This document shows, one piece after another, positions 18,102 to 26,662 of a DNA stretch of 64,000 nucleotides. Location of the stretch: contig CAVPEB010000047.1 of NCBI GenBank assembly GCA_963702765.1, positions 9,612 through 73,611 on the forward strand, given 5' to 3'. The stretch comes from DATMNR01 sp963702765. GTDB lineage: Bacteria; Chloroflexota; Ktedonobacteria; Ktedonobacterales; Ktedonobacteraceae. The notes below the pieces were generated by a model, which was given only the letters and a program-made list of their open reading frames with translations, made no database searches and had not been told where the DNA came from. How positions within the stretch are numbered: the stretch's first letter is position 1; every line of letters begins with the position of its first letter. Position numbers and translations under genes: made by a program.

Positions 18102-18899
18102 TTGGTAAAATTGGCGATCTCAACGGAATTGGCAATGGCTGTAGCAATAGAAGCTGCAAGAGCTAGTGGAGAAATCCTTCTGAAATACTTTAGGGAGGAT
18201 GCATATCGAACAAGATATAAGGAAGATACTTCCCTCCAAACTACGGCCGATCTCGAATTGGAACAAGCTATCATTAATACGATTAAGAGTAACTTCCCGG
18301 AGCATAGTATTGACAGTGAAGAGCATGGGTATTTTTGTACATTATCGTCATATACATGGATAATAGATGCGCTGGATGGAACAGAAAATTTCGTTCTAGG
18401 CATACCATATTTCTCTAGCAGTATCACTTTATGTAAGGAAAATGTGCCACAAATTGCTGTGGTTTATAACCCTGTAACTGAAGACCTTTATACTGCTGAA
18501 AGAGGCTACGGGGCTTTTCTTAACGGAACTCGTATCGGGGTTTCAAATAAAGTACAGTTAAAAGGCAGTAGAGCTTTTTTTATTCCAGATTTTGATACAA
18601 AGCGCTTTCCGAAGACGACCTGCTTGCGAAATAAACTTTATGGCAATTGTAGACGAGTGTTAGATACGTGGTCACCAGCTCTTGATTGGTGTTTGGTTGC
18701 AAGTGGGAAGGTCAATTCAGTAGTAAGCATATCGCATCGTCCAATTAAACCTGATGCTGGAATTCTCATATTGGAAGAAGCGGGAGGGAAGATAACAGAC
18801 TTCCAGAACAGAGCATTCAATGATGATAATAATGGGCATATTGTAGGAAGTAATGCATTGTTGCATGATCAATTATTGCAATTGATAAACGAAGAATAG
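18102..18899 (+). CDS. Inositol monophosphatase-family phosphatase
   Basis: Mg2+-dependent, Li+-type phosphatase fold, about 266 aa from TTG 18102. I prefer that start because GAGGAG lies seven bases upstream and the protein then begins as family members do; an ATG 78 bases upstream lacks such a site. Metal ligands are visible: DSEEHG near residue 70, DALDGTENF near 90 (the family's DPLDGT with Ala for Pro), and PDAGILILEEAGG near 220 for the distal W/D-type motif. The substrate could be inositol phosphate, a sugar phosphate or PAP (CysQ-like); sequence alone does not decide. It is the first gene of an AT-rich three-gene cassette with an HD-GYP protein and a membrane protein. Confidence 0.85.
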   Translation: MVKLAISTELAMAVAIEAARASGEILLKYFREDAYRTRYKEDTSLQTTADLELEQAIINTIKSNFPEHSIDSEEHGYFCTLSSYTWIIDALDGTENFVLGIPYFSSSITLCKENVPQIAVVYNPVTEDLYTAERGYGAFLNGTRIGVSNKVQLKGSRAFFIPDFDTKRFPKTTCLRNKLYGNCRRVLDTWSPALDWCLVASGKVNSVVSISHRPIKPDAGILILEEAGGKITDFQNRAFNDDNNGHIVGSNALLHDQLLQLINEE

Positions 18900-18924
18900 A
18901 GGAAGCAAAGAGAAGCTAACCACA

Positions 18925-18999
18925 TTCAATGACGATTTTAGAGGGCGTGTTGTAAGCAGTAATTCGTTGCGACTAGTTCCATTGTTGCTGTTGATTAAG
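18925..18999 (+). pseudogene. Relic of a second IMPase 3' end
   Basis: Directly after the IMPase gene, the DNA encodes FNDDFRGRVVSSNSL and then a Leu-rich LLLLIK. This parallels the C-terminus of the intact gene (FNDDNNGHIVGSNALLHDQ, ending LLQLINEE) in order and spacing. It looks like the leftover end of a tandem duplicate, or the scar of a recombination between IMPase paralogues. Confidence 0.55.
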
Positions 19000-19029
19000 T
19001 GTATTTCGAGAAAAGGAATTACTACGCAC

Positions 19030-19626
19030 ATGATCGTGACTCAAGGAACCAAAACAGAAACGGCGTTGTTGGATGTAGTAGAAGTTCTAGTATCTGCAAT
19101 AGATGCGAGAAATTGCTCTCATGGCCACAGTGTACGTGTTGCTTCATATGCAGTGCAGGTAGCTGAAGCTGCTGGTTGGCAAGAGCTTGAGTTAGAACAA
19201 ATACGACTTGGAGCGCTCCTGCACGATATAGGGCAAGTCTTCTGGCCGGAAGAATTAACGAAGAAACAAGGAGCATCACTAACAGAGGAAGAGCGAAAGA
19301 TTATAGAATCTCACACGTATAAAGGTGTGGAACTGATAAAGGATTGGCCTTCTCTCAGCTTTCTTGAACCCTACATTCTGTATCATCAAGAATGGATCGA
19401 TGGGTCAGGGTATCCATTTGGTATAAAAGGCGAAGAACTGCTTCCAGAGGTGCAGATAGTTTCGCTCGCAGATGTCTATGAAGCTCTAACCCACCCTAGA
19501 AGGTACAAAAAGCGATTGGGCTTCTCCAAGCCAGATGCGCTGAAAATTATGAGCGAGATGAAAGGCAAAAGATGGTTATGTGAGCTTTTCGAAGTGTTCG
19601 TTTGTGTTGCTAGCGATTGGTCATAA
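19030..19626 (+). CDS. HD-GYP domain phosphohydrolase
   Basis: About 198 aa from ATG 19030 (AAAGGA upstream). Single HD-GYP domain without a receiver: HGHS near residue 35, LLHDIGQ near 64, SHTYKGVEL near 97, and YHQEWIDGSGYP near 119, where the canonical HHExxDGxGYP has Gln for the second His. SLADVYEALTHPRRYKK completes the core. Such domains usually hydrolyse c-di-GMP or related cyclic dinucleotides; the missing His could weaken one metal site. The C-terminus is slightly short for the family. It overlaps or abuts the next gene, so the two are likely co-expressed with the IMPase. Confidence 0.85.
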   Translation: MIVTQGTKTETALLDVVEVLVSAIDARNCSHGHSVRVASYAVQVAEAAGWQELELEQIRLGALLHDIGQVFWPEELTKKQGASLTEEERKIIESHTYKGVELIKDWPSLSFLEPYILYHQEWIDGSGYPFGIKGEELLPEVQIVSLADVYEALTHPRRYKKRLGFSKPDALKIMSEMKGKRWLCELFEVFVCVASDWS

Positions 19627-20705
19627 TCCCTGAAAAAATGAATTCCACTAGAAATAGGATGCCCATTCCTGATCAAAGCAAGTTAGTACGCCTGATTGAA
19701 AAATACGCGATGCGTTTTTTCGCCTCTCTCATTGTATTATTATGTTTGTTGATGTTCTATTTTGGTTTTGGTTCACAGCTTGCTTCTAGTTATAAAGGGG
19801 TTTTGATAGCTGTTGCGACTTCTCTGCTTGCTTCACTAATCTTCGCTTTAGTGTATAGTTCTGTCGTAGAACGACATCACATGACTGCAATTAATGACGA
19901 ACTCTCGTCAAGTGTCAAGAAAGCTGTTGACGAGATGAAGGTTATTCAACAAGATAACATGAGACAAATCAGCGATTTGACCTTTGAAAAAATAGAAGAG
20001 CTTGAAAAAACTTATTACCACGAAATTTCAATGCACTTTCGAGAACTAATACCTTCTGACTATTTTCCTCCAACCAACATTCCCGATAAAAGGTTTAACG
20101 AGGTTTTGAATAGTGCGTTAGCAAAGAGTCATCATTATATGTTTAAGGGAGTGACTGGCAGGTTTATACCTAGCAGATTGTCGACCATCAATCATCACAA
20201 CCTTACATGCAAGGTGTTGTTGATAGATCCAGCGAGTGAAGATCTATTGCGATTATACATTAGAGATAGATTTGGTACTACTGTATCAAATGCTGAGATT
20301 TCAGAACATGTTCACAAGGTCAAGCAAGAAATATATATGTCGGTTGTTGATTTGTTCGATCAGGCAAGGTGGTCAGCGATAGAAATTAAAATGTATCATG
20401 GCCCCGTTTTTTATCGAACTGAGTTATTTGATGATTCTGTTTTTATTTCTTATTTTACGACGAAGCCGCCCACTGCATTTCCTACGACATACCTCTACAA
20501 TAAAGATAGTTTTTTCTACAATGCGTTTTTAACAGATTTCAACCAAACATTTGAATTAGCCTCAATTTCGACTCAATTTACCTCAAGAAGCACAGAGCAA
20601 AACCTGTTAGATTTCCTGGCACAAATTGGTTGTGATGCAAATGGGTTACCAGAATTACGTCAAGAGGCTGAGCAATTCAGACTCAATTTTCTCGGTAAAA
20701 AGTAA
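19617..20705 (+). CDS. Two-TM membrane protein with cytosolic PLD-like/unknown C-terminal domain
   Basis: The start is unsure: TTG 19617 overlaps the HD-GYP stop, ATG 19638 lies 11 bases past it; neither has a good ribosome site. Two adjacent transmembrane helices (FFASLIVLLCLLMFYFGFG, GVLIAVATSLLASLIFALVY) sit at about residues 34-80. A short coiled coil (KKAVDEMKVIQQDN) follows at about 100-130, then a 220-aa soluble domain. The latter part (IEIKMYHGPVFYRTELFDDSVFISYF, then LYNKDSFFYNAFLTDF) recalls the phospholipase-D-like ligand domains seen at the end of some regulators, without HKD catalytic motifs. With an HD-GYP and a phosphatase upstream, it could be the membrane effector of a nucleotide-signalling cassette. 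That is inference. Confidence 0.65.
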   Translation: MVIIPEKMNSTRNRMPIPDQSKLVRLIEKYAMRFFASLIVLLCLLMFYFGFGSQLASSYKGVLIAVATSLLASLIFALVYSSVVERHHMTAINDELSSSVKKAVDEMKVIQQDNMRQISDLTFEKIEELEKTYYHEISMHFRELIPSDYFPPTNIPDKRFNEVLNSALAKSHHYMFKGVTGRFIPSRLSTINHHNLTCKVLLIDPASEDLLRLYIRDRFGTTVSNAEISEHVHKVKQEIYMSVVDLFDQARWSAIEIKMYHGPVFYRTELFDDSVFISYFTTKPPTAFPTTYLYNKDSFFYNAFLTDFNQTFELASISTQFTSRSTEQNLLDFLAQIGCDANGLPELRQEAEQFRLNFLGKK

Positions 20706-20821
20706 TTTTTCAATATTTTCTTAGCCCATCATTGATTCACAAGAAGATAGGATGAGGTGGTTCCACTACCCTATTTTCCAGCATACAATATACATTATTC
20801 GAATAATCATCTGGGCTATAT

Positions 20822-21105
20822 CTACATATTCCCGATCACCTCGGATGCCACTTGGGCGAAGTTCAGTGCAGCAACAAGCGAGACACCGCTAATGATGTTG
20901 TCGATAAGTGTGGGTAACTTAAAGCCGATGAAACAAGTGGCTCATGAAATGGCTCCCAAGTTGATGAGGTAGAGGACGTCGACAGAACCTGCGATGATGT
21001 GCGCAAAGCTGCCAGGCGAGATCAGGCAGTTGAAGAGAATGAAAATATGTAACCTGGTTCCCTCGGATGCAGGCAGGAGCCAGACCATTAAGGCAATCAA
21101 CCTGA
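20822..21105 (-). pseudogene. Decayed membrane-protein gene fragment
   Basis: On the minus strand one frame reads a hydrophobic, protein-like sequence: IALMVWLLPASEGTRLHIFI, then IAGSVDVLYLINLGAIS, a TGA stop near 20944, then IDNIISGVSLVAALNFAQVA to a TAG at 20822. It has at least three membrane-like stretches and no start codon. It most resembles an internal piece of a polytopic membrane protein (a conjugation-type TrbL-like protein is one guess). No intact gene is present in 20706-21112. Confidence 0.35.
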
Positions 21106-21112
21106 TTTGTGG

Positions 21113-22447
21113 TCATTTCAGCACAAACCGCAACTCCTGAAACCTCTCTCGAAATGCTACAACATCTCTCTTTACTCTCTCAAGCTCCTCTCCATCTAAC
21201 AGCACACGGCACAGCAATTCAGCTAACGCGGGCATATCTTCAGGCGACATGCCCCAGCGGGTGATTTCCTGGGTACCAATGCGCAGGCCGTTGTAGTCAC
21301 CAGAAACTTCAGGCAGGGGCAGGCCGATGCCGCTGGTCAGGATGTTGGCGCGTTCGAGGAGGCGGGAAGCGGTTGTGCCACCTCCGTATTCGGCGGCTCG
21401 CAAGGCGATGTGGTGTGAAAGGGTATAGCCACGGTCGGCTGGACCGTGAACGGGCGCTGATCTTTCGGCTAGAGATGATGCCAGGGTACGCGCGTTGGTG
21501 ATGCAGGCGCGTGCGTATTCTGGTCCATATTCGAGGATGTCACAGGCAGCGATGACGAGGGCAGCGGTACGGGCCAGGTCGAAGTTGGCGGTGAGGCCTG
21601 GGTAGGCGATGCGGTCGAGTCGTTCGGCGAGTTGTGGTTCGTTGGTCAGTACGAGACCACCAGCAGGGCCACCAAAGGATTTGTAGGTTGAGCAGGTCAT
21701 GAGGTGAGCGCCTTCAGCTAAAGGTTGTTGGAATGCCCCGCCTGCAATGATGCCTGAGAGGTGGGCAGCGTCGAACATGAGGTATGCACCTATTTCATCG
21801 GCAAGTTTACGTGTTGTTTGCACCGGGTAGGGCATGAGTGCGAGGCTACCACCAAGGATGATGAGCCTGGGGCTCAGGCGCTTTGCTTCTTGTTCCAGTG
21901 CTGCCAGGTCTACCTCCATACGTTCGCCGTCAAAGGGGATGGGGTGGACTTCCAGACCATAGAGTCCAGCAGCACCTTCGGTCTGGTGTGTAACATGGCC
22001 CGCAGCGGATGGGGAAAGGACCATGATGCGATCACCTGGTTTGGTACAGGCCATATAGGCGTATAAATTTGCCAGCGATCCACTTCCTACACGAAATTCG
22101 ACATAACGACATTTGAAGATACGTCTGAGAAGCTCGGCTGCCATGATTTCGATTTGCTCTGCATGGCGCAGGCCAGTTTCGTATTTGTCTCCAGGGTAGC
22201 CAAGACTGGGGCGACTGCTTACGCTTGCAGATAGGAAGCAGGCAGCACGGGGATTTATGACGTTTGTTCCCGCATAGAGGCTGATACATTCATGGTCCAT
22301 GAAGCGTTCGTGCTGCGCCAGCGCTTTTGCTATTTCGCTTTCAAATTCACGCGGGGCTAACTGGCGGTAACGTGCCGCATGCTCTTCATAAAAATTGACC
22401 ACCTGCTGTGGCACCCAGGGTCGGGATGAGTCATTTTCTGCCATCAC
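21113..22447 (-). CDS. Serine hydroxymethyltransferase-like PLP enzyme
   Basis: 444-aa fold-type I PLP enzyme of the SHMT group. GSGSLANLYAYMA near residue 121 binds PLP phosphate, FDAAHLSGIIAGG (D226, H229) is the SHMT cofactor motif, and CSTYKSFGGPAGG carries the PLP lysine K256. Classical GlyA has THK before the lysine where this has TYK. The N-terminus is longer and the C-terminal part shorter than in GlyA. It may be a paralogue acting on serine, an alpha-methyl amino acid or beta-hydroxy amino acids rather than the housekeeping enzyme. Its start lies 26 bases after the end of the ATL gene, same strand, so the two are probably one transcript. Confidence 0.8.
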   Translation of the reverse strand: MMAENDSSRPWVPQQVVNFYEEHAARYRQLAPREFESEIAKALAQHERFMDHECISLYAGTNVINPRAACFLSASVSSRPSLGYPGDKYETGLRHAEQIEIMAAELLRRIFKCRYVEFRVGSGSLANLYAYMACTKPGDRIMVLSPSAAGHVTHQTEGAAGLYGLEVHPIPFDGERMEVDLAALEQEAKRLSPRLIILGGSLALMPYPVQTTRKLADEIGAYLMFDAAHLSGIIAGGAFQQPLAEGAHLMTCSTYKSFGGPAGGLVLTNEPQLAERLDRIAYPGLTANFDLARTAALVIAACDILEYGPEYARACITNARTLASSLAERSAPVHGPADRGYTLSHHIALRAAEYGGGTTASRLLERANILTSGIGLPLPEVSGDYNGLRIGTQEITRWGMSPEDMPALAELLCRVLLDGEELERVKRDVVAFRERFQELRFVLK

Positions 22448-22473
22448 TTCGTCTCACTTTTATAGCCGGTCAG

Positions 22474-22950
22474 TCATTTTGAATCCTCTATATTACGAAG
22501 TGGCGAGGCAGGGTCAGTACGCATGAGATATAAGAGGCGCTCGCTGGCTTTGACAGGAGTGCTGGTAGCTTCATCGAGAATTTGCTTGAGCGCTTCTTCG
22601 GTGAGGTCACGCGAGGGATCCCAGCCGTAGCGTTTCATGTCAACGCGCTCTTCGGCGGAGAAGACGATGCCTTCTGCTTCGAGTAACTGGCGCATTGTTC
22701 CGCTCTGGCCGAAGGCCCAACTGCCTGATAGTTCACCTTTGCTGTTAATGACGCGTTGTGCGGGTACCCCGTTTGTTGACTCGTTCATGATCCAGCCGAT
22801 CATGCGCGCGCCCCGGGGGTAGCCGAGGGCTTTGCCGATCCAGCCGTAGGTTGTAACGCGTCCGGGAGGACATGCTTTGACCAGTGCGAATACCTGGGCT
22901 TTGAGGGTGGCGACCTGGTTATTGAGATTGGGTGTTTCGTTGGACATCAT
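22474..22950 (-). CDS. Alkyltransferase-like protein (MGMT family without active Cys)
   Basis: 158 aa. The DNA-binding core of O6-alkylguanine-DNA alkyltransferase is clear: VFALVKACPPGRVTTYGWIG, then ALGYPRGARMIGWIM, then VPAQRVINSKGELSG. The catalytic PCHR motif is replaced by PAQR, so it cannot accept an alkyl group. ATL proteins of this type bind alkylated guanine and hand it to nucleotide-excision repair. The C-terminal 50 aa are an extra helical tail. First gene of a two-gene minus-strand unit with the SHMT-like enzyme. Confidence 0.85.
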   Translation of the reverse strand: MMSNETPNLNNQVATLKAQVFALVKACPPGRVTTYGWIGKALGYPRGARMIGWIMNESTNGVPAQRVINSKGELSGSWAFGQSGTMRQLLEAEGIVFSAEERVDMKRYGWDPSRDLTEEALKQILDEATSTPVKASERLLYLMRTDPASPLRNIEDSK

Positions 22951-23142
22951 TCGTACTCACTTTTGTTTAATGGGTATATCGTGACTGTTCTTAGAAACTA
23001 ACTGACGAGATATTGCGGCCTCTGGGAGTTGGAAGCAAATCTTATTAAACGGCTATCACCGAAATGCTATTCAACTTGATGACTATCTTAACATAGATGG
23101 CGATTCGTGAGTAGACATAGATGCTTTCTTAACAGAGCTTTT

Positions 23143-23290
23143 CACTTCTCCCTTGTGCCGCCTGCGGCGGCTGGGAGAAGTGGAGGGTGCGAGGACCCGC
23201 TCTTGCATCCCCCAGATGCGCGGCCTCGCGCTCCGGCAAAGGGCTCAAGCGCCCTTTGCAATCCCTTTTTGACGAGCATTGGAAAGCCTT
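23143..23290. repeat. Hairpin-rich GC element in the atl / 23410 divergent spacer
   Basis: The 22951-23409 spacer has no gene. It holds a long hairpin with outer arms CACTTCTCCC (23143-23152) and GGGAGAAGTG (23173-23182) around an inner GCCGCCTGCGGCGGC (23157-23171). A GCATC/GATGC hairpin follows near 23204-23218. Then comes GCAAAGGGC/GCCCTTTGC (23236-23244 and 23251-23259) followed by a T-run, which could also end transcripts. The GCCGCCTGCGGCGGC core recurs at 24915-24929. Confidence 0.7.
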
Positions 23291-23409
23291 GGCTTTCTTA
23301 AGCTCTATAAGGGCTAGACGAATAGTGCTTCCAGGAGAGGTGGGGAAATCATATCAAATCCTATGATATACTACATTCATTCATAGGCCAATCAGGGGGA
23401 GCGAGATAG

Positions 23410-23964
23410 ATGTCAGGACAAAAACACCAGTCAAAAAAACATAAGAAAAAAATTAGCAAAAAGGCTGATTCACAACTTATGCAAGAACGCGGCGAGAAGC
23501 GCAGTGGTAGTGATTCAGATGCCCATTCCGGTCGAAAACAGTCCAGGCTACACGAGGATCATAAAAATGAGAATGCACCTCTTTATGATGCCCAACCGGC
23601 TGCCGATTTTACCCGCGACCTGAATGCTCACGACCGAACCGGGGAGGATCACGGCGAGAACCAGACCCTCTTGCCAGGTGCAATTTCTGCCGACGAGATT
23701 AAGAGTATGCACACCATTCTAGCAGACTTGACGGACGATGAGCTCAAGAACATTACGATTTTGCCCGCAGGAACTCGCCTGGAGCAGGGCGCGAAGTATA
23801 TCGACCTGAGACACCTGGAGCAGGGCGAGTTCGCCGCTAGATCCAATATGGTGGCGGATGTAGATAACGCGTACGTTCCTAAGAAAGAGACTGATTACCT
23901 GCTGTGGAATCGCCTCAACCAGGTAGAAACAGCGGTCCGCCTGGATGAGACGAGCAGCGAGTGA
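23410..23964 (+). CDS. Hydrophilic protein of unknown function
   Basis: 184 aa, ATG after GGGGGAGCGAG. The N-terminal 90 residues are highly charged and probably disordered (KKHKKKISKK, then Asp/His/Glu-rich). The C-terminal half looks folded: ISADEIKSMHTILADLTDDE, ITILPAGTRLEQGAKYIDL, then DYLLWNRLNQVE. No signal peptide or membrane segment, no Cys. I do not recognise the family. The C-terminal block resembles small stress-related proteins that pair a helix with a short beta segment, but no function is assigned. Confidence 0.65.
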   Translation: MSGQKHQSKKHKKKISKKADSQLMQERGEKRSGSDSDAHSGRKQSRLHEDHKNENAPLYDAQPAADFTRDLNAHDRTGEDHGENQTLLPGAISADEIKSMHTILADLTDDELKNITILPAGTRLEQGAKYIDLRHLEQGEFAARSNMVADVDNAYVPKKETDYLLWNRLNQVETAVRLDETSSE

Positions 23965-23990
23965 GACACTTTATTAAGCTCAATCAAAGG

Positions 23991-24860
23991 CTAGACGAAT
24001 AGTGGCTCAAAGCCTAGTTGCGCGACTAGCTGGTGCATTTGTTCGTCAGTTGGTTCTGGTGTATCGGGCTGGAAACGGCTGGCGGCGTCGAGTACACGGG
24101 GGAGCAGGTGTATGTCTCCTACTGTGTTGAGAAAGATGCCGGGCTGTTTGAGTACCCAGTGTACTGCTGTGTCGATGTGCTGCTGCTGTTCCAGGGGTTC
24201 ATACCAGACATCGCGCGTGTGCTTGCGGCCCATCCAGGGTTTGTAGGCGATGGATTTGATGGTCTGTACTGCTACGTTGCGTTGCTGGCATGTTGCGAGT
24301 AATGCATTGAAGTTTTCCGCGTAGTAGGGGTTCTGCATGGTTATGTAGTTGTAGGGAAGCAGTACGGAGTCGAAGTCGAAGCGTGCGAGACTGCGCCTGT
24401 GGGTGGCTGCAATCTGCAAGCCGTGGCCAGTTACGCCAATAGCGCGGATCAAGCCCTGTTGTTTTGCCTCAATTGCTGCGTCGATGGCACCACCGGGACT
24501 CAATGCTGTGTCCCAATCAATGGGGTCGACGAGGTTGTGAAACTGCCATAGGTCTACATAGTCGATGCCCATACGTTCTAAAGAGCGGTGCAGGTCTTCT
24601 TTGGCTTCCTGAGCTGTGCGGGCGTCTGTCTTCGTGGCGATGTAGAACTCTGAGCGGTGTTGGGCCAGCCAGGGAGCGATGCGGAGTTCGGCGTCGCCGT
24701 AGCTGGAGGCTACGTCGATGTGGTTGACTCCGTATTGGAGGAGTATCTGGAGGGTCTGGTCTGCGTCCTGTTGGGTGACGTTGCTGAGGGATGCGGCTCC
24801 GAAGATGGTTCTTGTGCTCATGTGTCCGCTGCGTCCAAATGGTTGTTTGGTGATGGCCAT
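23991..24860 (-). CDS. Aldo-keto reductase
   Basis: 289 aa NAD(P)H-dependent (beta/alpha)8 oxidoreductase. The catalytic tetrad is present: IDVASSYGDAE supplies Asp and Tyr near residues 49-54, FYIATKTDA supplies Lys near 79, and LWQFHNL supplies His near 112. The C-terminal half is short and diverges from the usual NADPH motif, as in the small bacterial AKRs related to tas/YghZ. The physiological substrate is unknown. Transcribed alone; the upstream region is filled by palindromic repeats. Confidence 0.88.
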   Translation of the reverse strand: MAITKQPFGRSGHMSTRTIFGAASLSNVTQQDADQTLQILLQYGVNHIDVASSYGDAELRIAPWLAQHRSEFYIATKTDARTAQEAKEDLHRSLERMGIDYVDLWQFHNLVDPIDWDTALSPGGAIDAAIEAKQQGLIRAIGVTGHGLQIAATHRRSLARFDFDSVLLPYNYITMQNPYYAENFNALLATCQQRNVAVQTIKSIAYKPWMGRKHTRDVWYEPLEQQQHIDTAVHWVLKQPGIFLNTVGDIHLLPRVLDAASRFQPDTPEPTDEQMHQLVAQLGFEPLFV

Positions 24861-24910
24861 TTTTTTCCTCCTGTTTGATTTTACGTTGAGGTGTGTTCGG
24901 GTTTTTTCGC

Positions 24911-25058
24911 TCGCGCCGCCTGCGGCGGCAAGGTAGAGAGAGTAAGCGGGGACACCCCGCGCCCCGGCAGAGGACTGCGGTCCTCTGCACTCCTAGTAGG
25001 TCGTCTCAGGAAGAGCGGTTCGCGCCCCGGCAGAGGACTGCGGTCCTCTGCACTCCTA
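24911..25058. repeat. Palindromic element with internal 37-bp direct duplication
   Basis: Part of the 24861-25320 spacer, which has no gene. It starts with GCCGCCTGCGGCGGC (24915-24929), also seen at 23157. A 37-bp unit is then present twice, at 24959-24995 and 25022-25058, apparently identical. Each unit contains a perfect hairpin with arms GCAGAGGAC and GTCCTCTGC around TGCG. The rest, to 25320, includes the promoter region of the downstream PLP gene. Confidence 0.8.
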
Positions 25059-25320
25059 TAAAGTGCTGGTAAGAGAAGGACATCCTCCGAATATATTGTT
25101 CGCACTGTGGCAAGGGGCTAAGTTTGCCTTTGTAACCTCTTGCCGAATAATTACTTTAATTGTAGTCATTTCTTTGCACGTTTGAGTAGTGGGAAAAGTT
25201 GATGATACGGTCGCGTTTTGTGGTGATTCGAAGGCGTTCGTAACGCTTTGGGGATGGAATTATGGTAAACTACAGGAAACTTCTAGTAGAGATAATAGAT
25301 AGAAATTATCAGGAGACTAT

Positions 25321-26505
25321 TTGATGGGTAAGTCAAGACGAACTCGAGGGTTGCAGACGCGGTTGATACATAGCCCGCAGGCTGCAAATGATACGACTGC
25401 TGTGTCTCCACCGATTTTTCAAACTAGCACGTTCCTGGTTCGGTCGCCTGAGGAGGGGGCAGAACTGGCCGAGCAGGTTGCGCCTGCAATGTTCTATACA
25501 CGCTATGCATCTCCGAATACAAAGCAAGTAGAGGTAGTGCTGGCGGAACTTGAAAAGGGTGAGGCCGCGCTGGCGCTGGGTTCGGGGATGGCAGCTATTA
25601 CGACGGCTATCCTGGCGAATGTGCAAATGGGCGATCACGTGGTAGCTCAGCAGACGCATTATACAGCGACGATGACTTTATTCTCTCAGACGTTGCCGAG
25701 ATATGGCATTGAGGTGACACAGGTTGATCAGCGGGATACTGAGGCTTTTGCGCGAGCAGTTCGTCCTAATACTAAGATTGTATATACAGAATCGCCAACC
25801 AATCCGACGATGGATATTACAGATCTGCGCGCAACTGCTGAGATCGCACACGCGGCGAAAGCTCTGGCTATTACCGATAATACGTTTGCTTCTCCTTATA
25901 ATCAGCGTCCTCTCGAACTTGGTTATGACTTGACGGTGCATAGCGCGACAAAGTATTTGAATGGGCATGCTGATGTGACAGCAGGGGTAATCGTGGGTTC
26001 AAAGGAGTTGATTGATCACGCCTGGGAGTATGCTCGTATACATGGGCCGGTATTGCATCCTTTCGAAGCATGGCTTTTACGACGCGGGTTGCAGACTTTT
26101 GGACTGCGTATGGCTGCGCATAACGCTAATGCACTTGATGTTGCACAATTTCTGGAGGAGCATCCGGCGGTGGAGCGCGTGTTTTATCCAGGTTTGATGT
26201 CACACCCCCAGCATAAACTTGCCAGCCAGCAAATGCCAGGAGGGTTTGGGGGCATGGTGGCATTTGAGGTGCGAGGTGGATATGATGCCGCTTACCAGGT
26301 TGTGCGAAAGACCGAGTTGTGCCTGCTCGCTGTGAGCCTGGGCGGGGTTGAAAGTTTGATTACGCATCCTGCATCGATGATTCATACCCGGCAGAGTGAT
26401 GAGGAACGCAGGGCAGCCGGGATTTCACCGGGGCTTATCCGGTTGTCTGTTGGGGTTGAGAATGTGGAGGATATTATTGAGGATCTTGAGCAGGCGTTGG
26501 GGTAG
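25321..26505 (+). CDS. Cys/Met metabolism PLP enzyme (cystathionine synthase/lyase type)
   Basis: 394-aa trans-sulfuration enzyme (fold-type I). YTRYASPNTKQVE near residue 60 provides the active-site Tyr/Arg of the neighbouring subunit, ALALGSGMAAITTA binds PLP phosphate, ITDNTFASPYNQRPLELG holds the cofactor Asp, and SATKYLNGHADVTAG carries the PLP lysine. SLGGVESLITHPASMIH is the family's C-terminal signature. Cystathionine gamma-synthase, gamma-lyase, beta-lyase and methionine gamma-lyase share these features, so the exact reaction is left open. ATG follows AGGAGA. Apparently monocistronic. Confidence 0.9.
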   Translation: MMGKSRRTRGLQTRLIHSPQAANDTTAVSPPIFQTSTFLVRSPEEGAELAEQVAPAMFYTRYASPNTKQVEVVLAELEKGEAALALGSGMAAITTAILANVQMGDHVVAQQTHYTATMTLFSQTLPRYGIEVTQVDQRDTEAFARAVRPNTKIVYTESPTNPTMDITDLRATAEIAHAAKALAITDNTFASPYNQRPLELGYDLTVHSATKYLNGHADVTAGVIVGSKELIDHAWEYARIHGPVLHPFEAWLLRRGLQTFGLRMAAHNANALDVAQFLEEHPAVERVFYPGLMSHPQHKLASQQMPGGFGGMVAFEVRGGYDAAYQVVRKTELCLLAVSLGGVESLITHPASMIHTRQSDEERRAAGISPGLIRLSVGVENVEDIIEDLEQALG

Positions 26506-26662
26506 TGGTTGTGTGAGGTTGCTCACATTCAGTCAGTATTATTTTGCATTGACAAAGATTACGCAATCCCTAATAATTGATGGGAAGAACGTTTAAGCGA
26601 GTGTACATGTTCCGATCTCATCTCTTTTATATTGCGCTCGAGTTGAACGGCAGGGGGTTACC

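Noticed and set aside
24464..24990. Long open frames on both strands overlapping the aldo-keto reductase
   Set aside because: Arg/His/Trp-rich shadow translations of a well-supported gene and of palindromic repeats.
24959..25058. Possible CRISPR-like repeat-spacer unit
   Set aside because: Only two copies, each a strong hairpin with unequal context, and no cas genes; better explained as a duplicated REP element.
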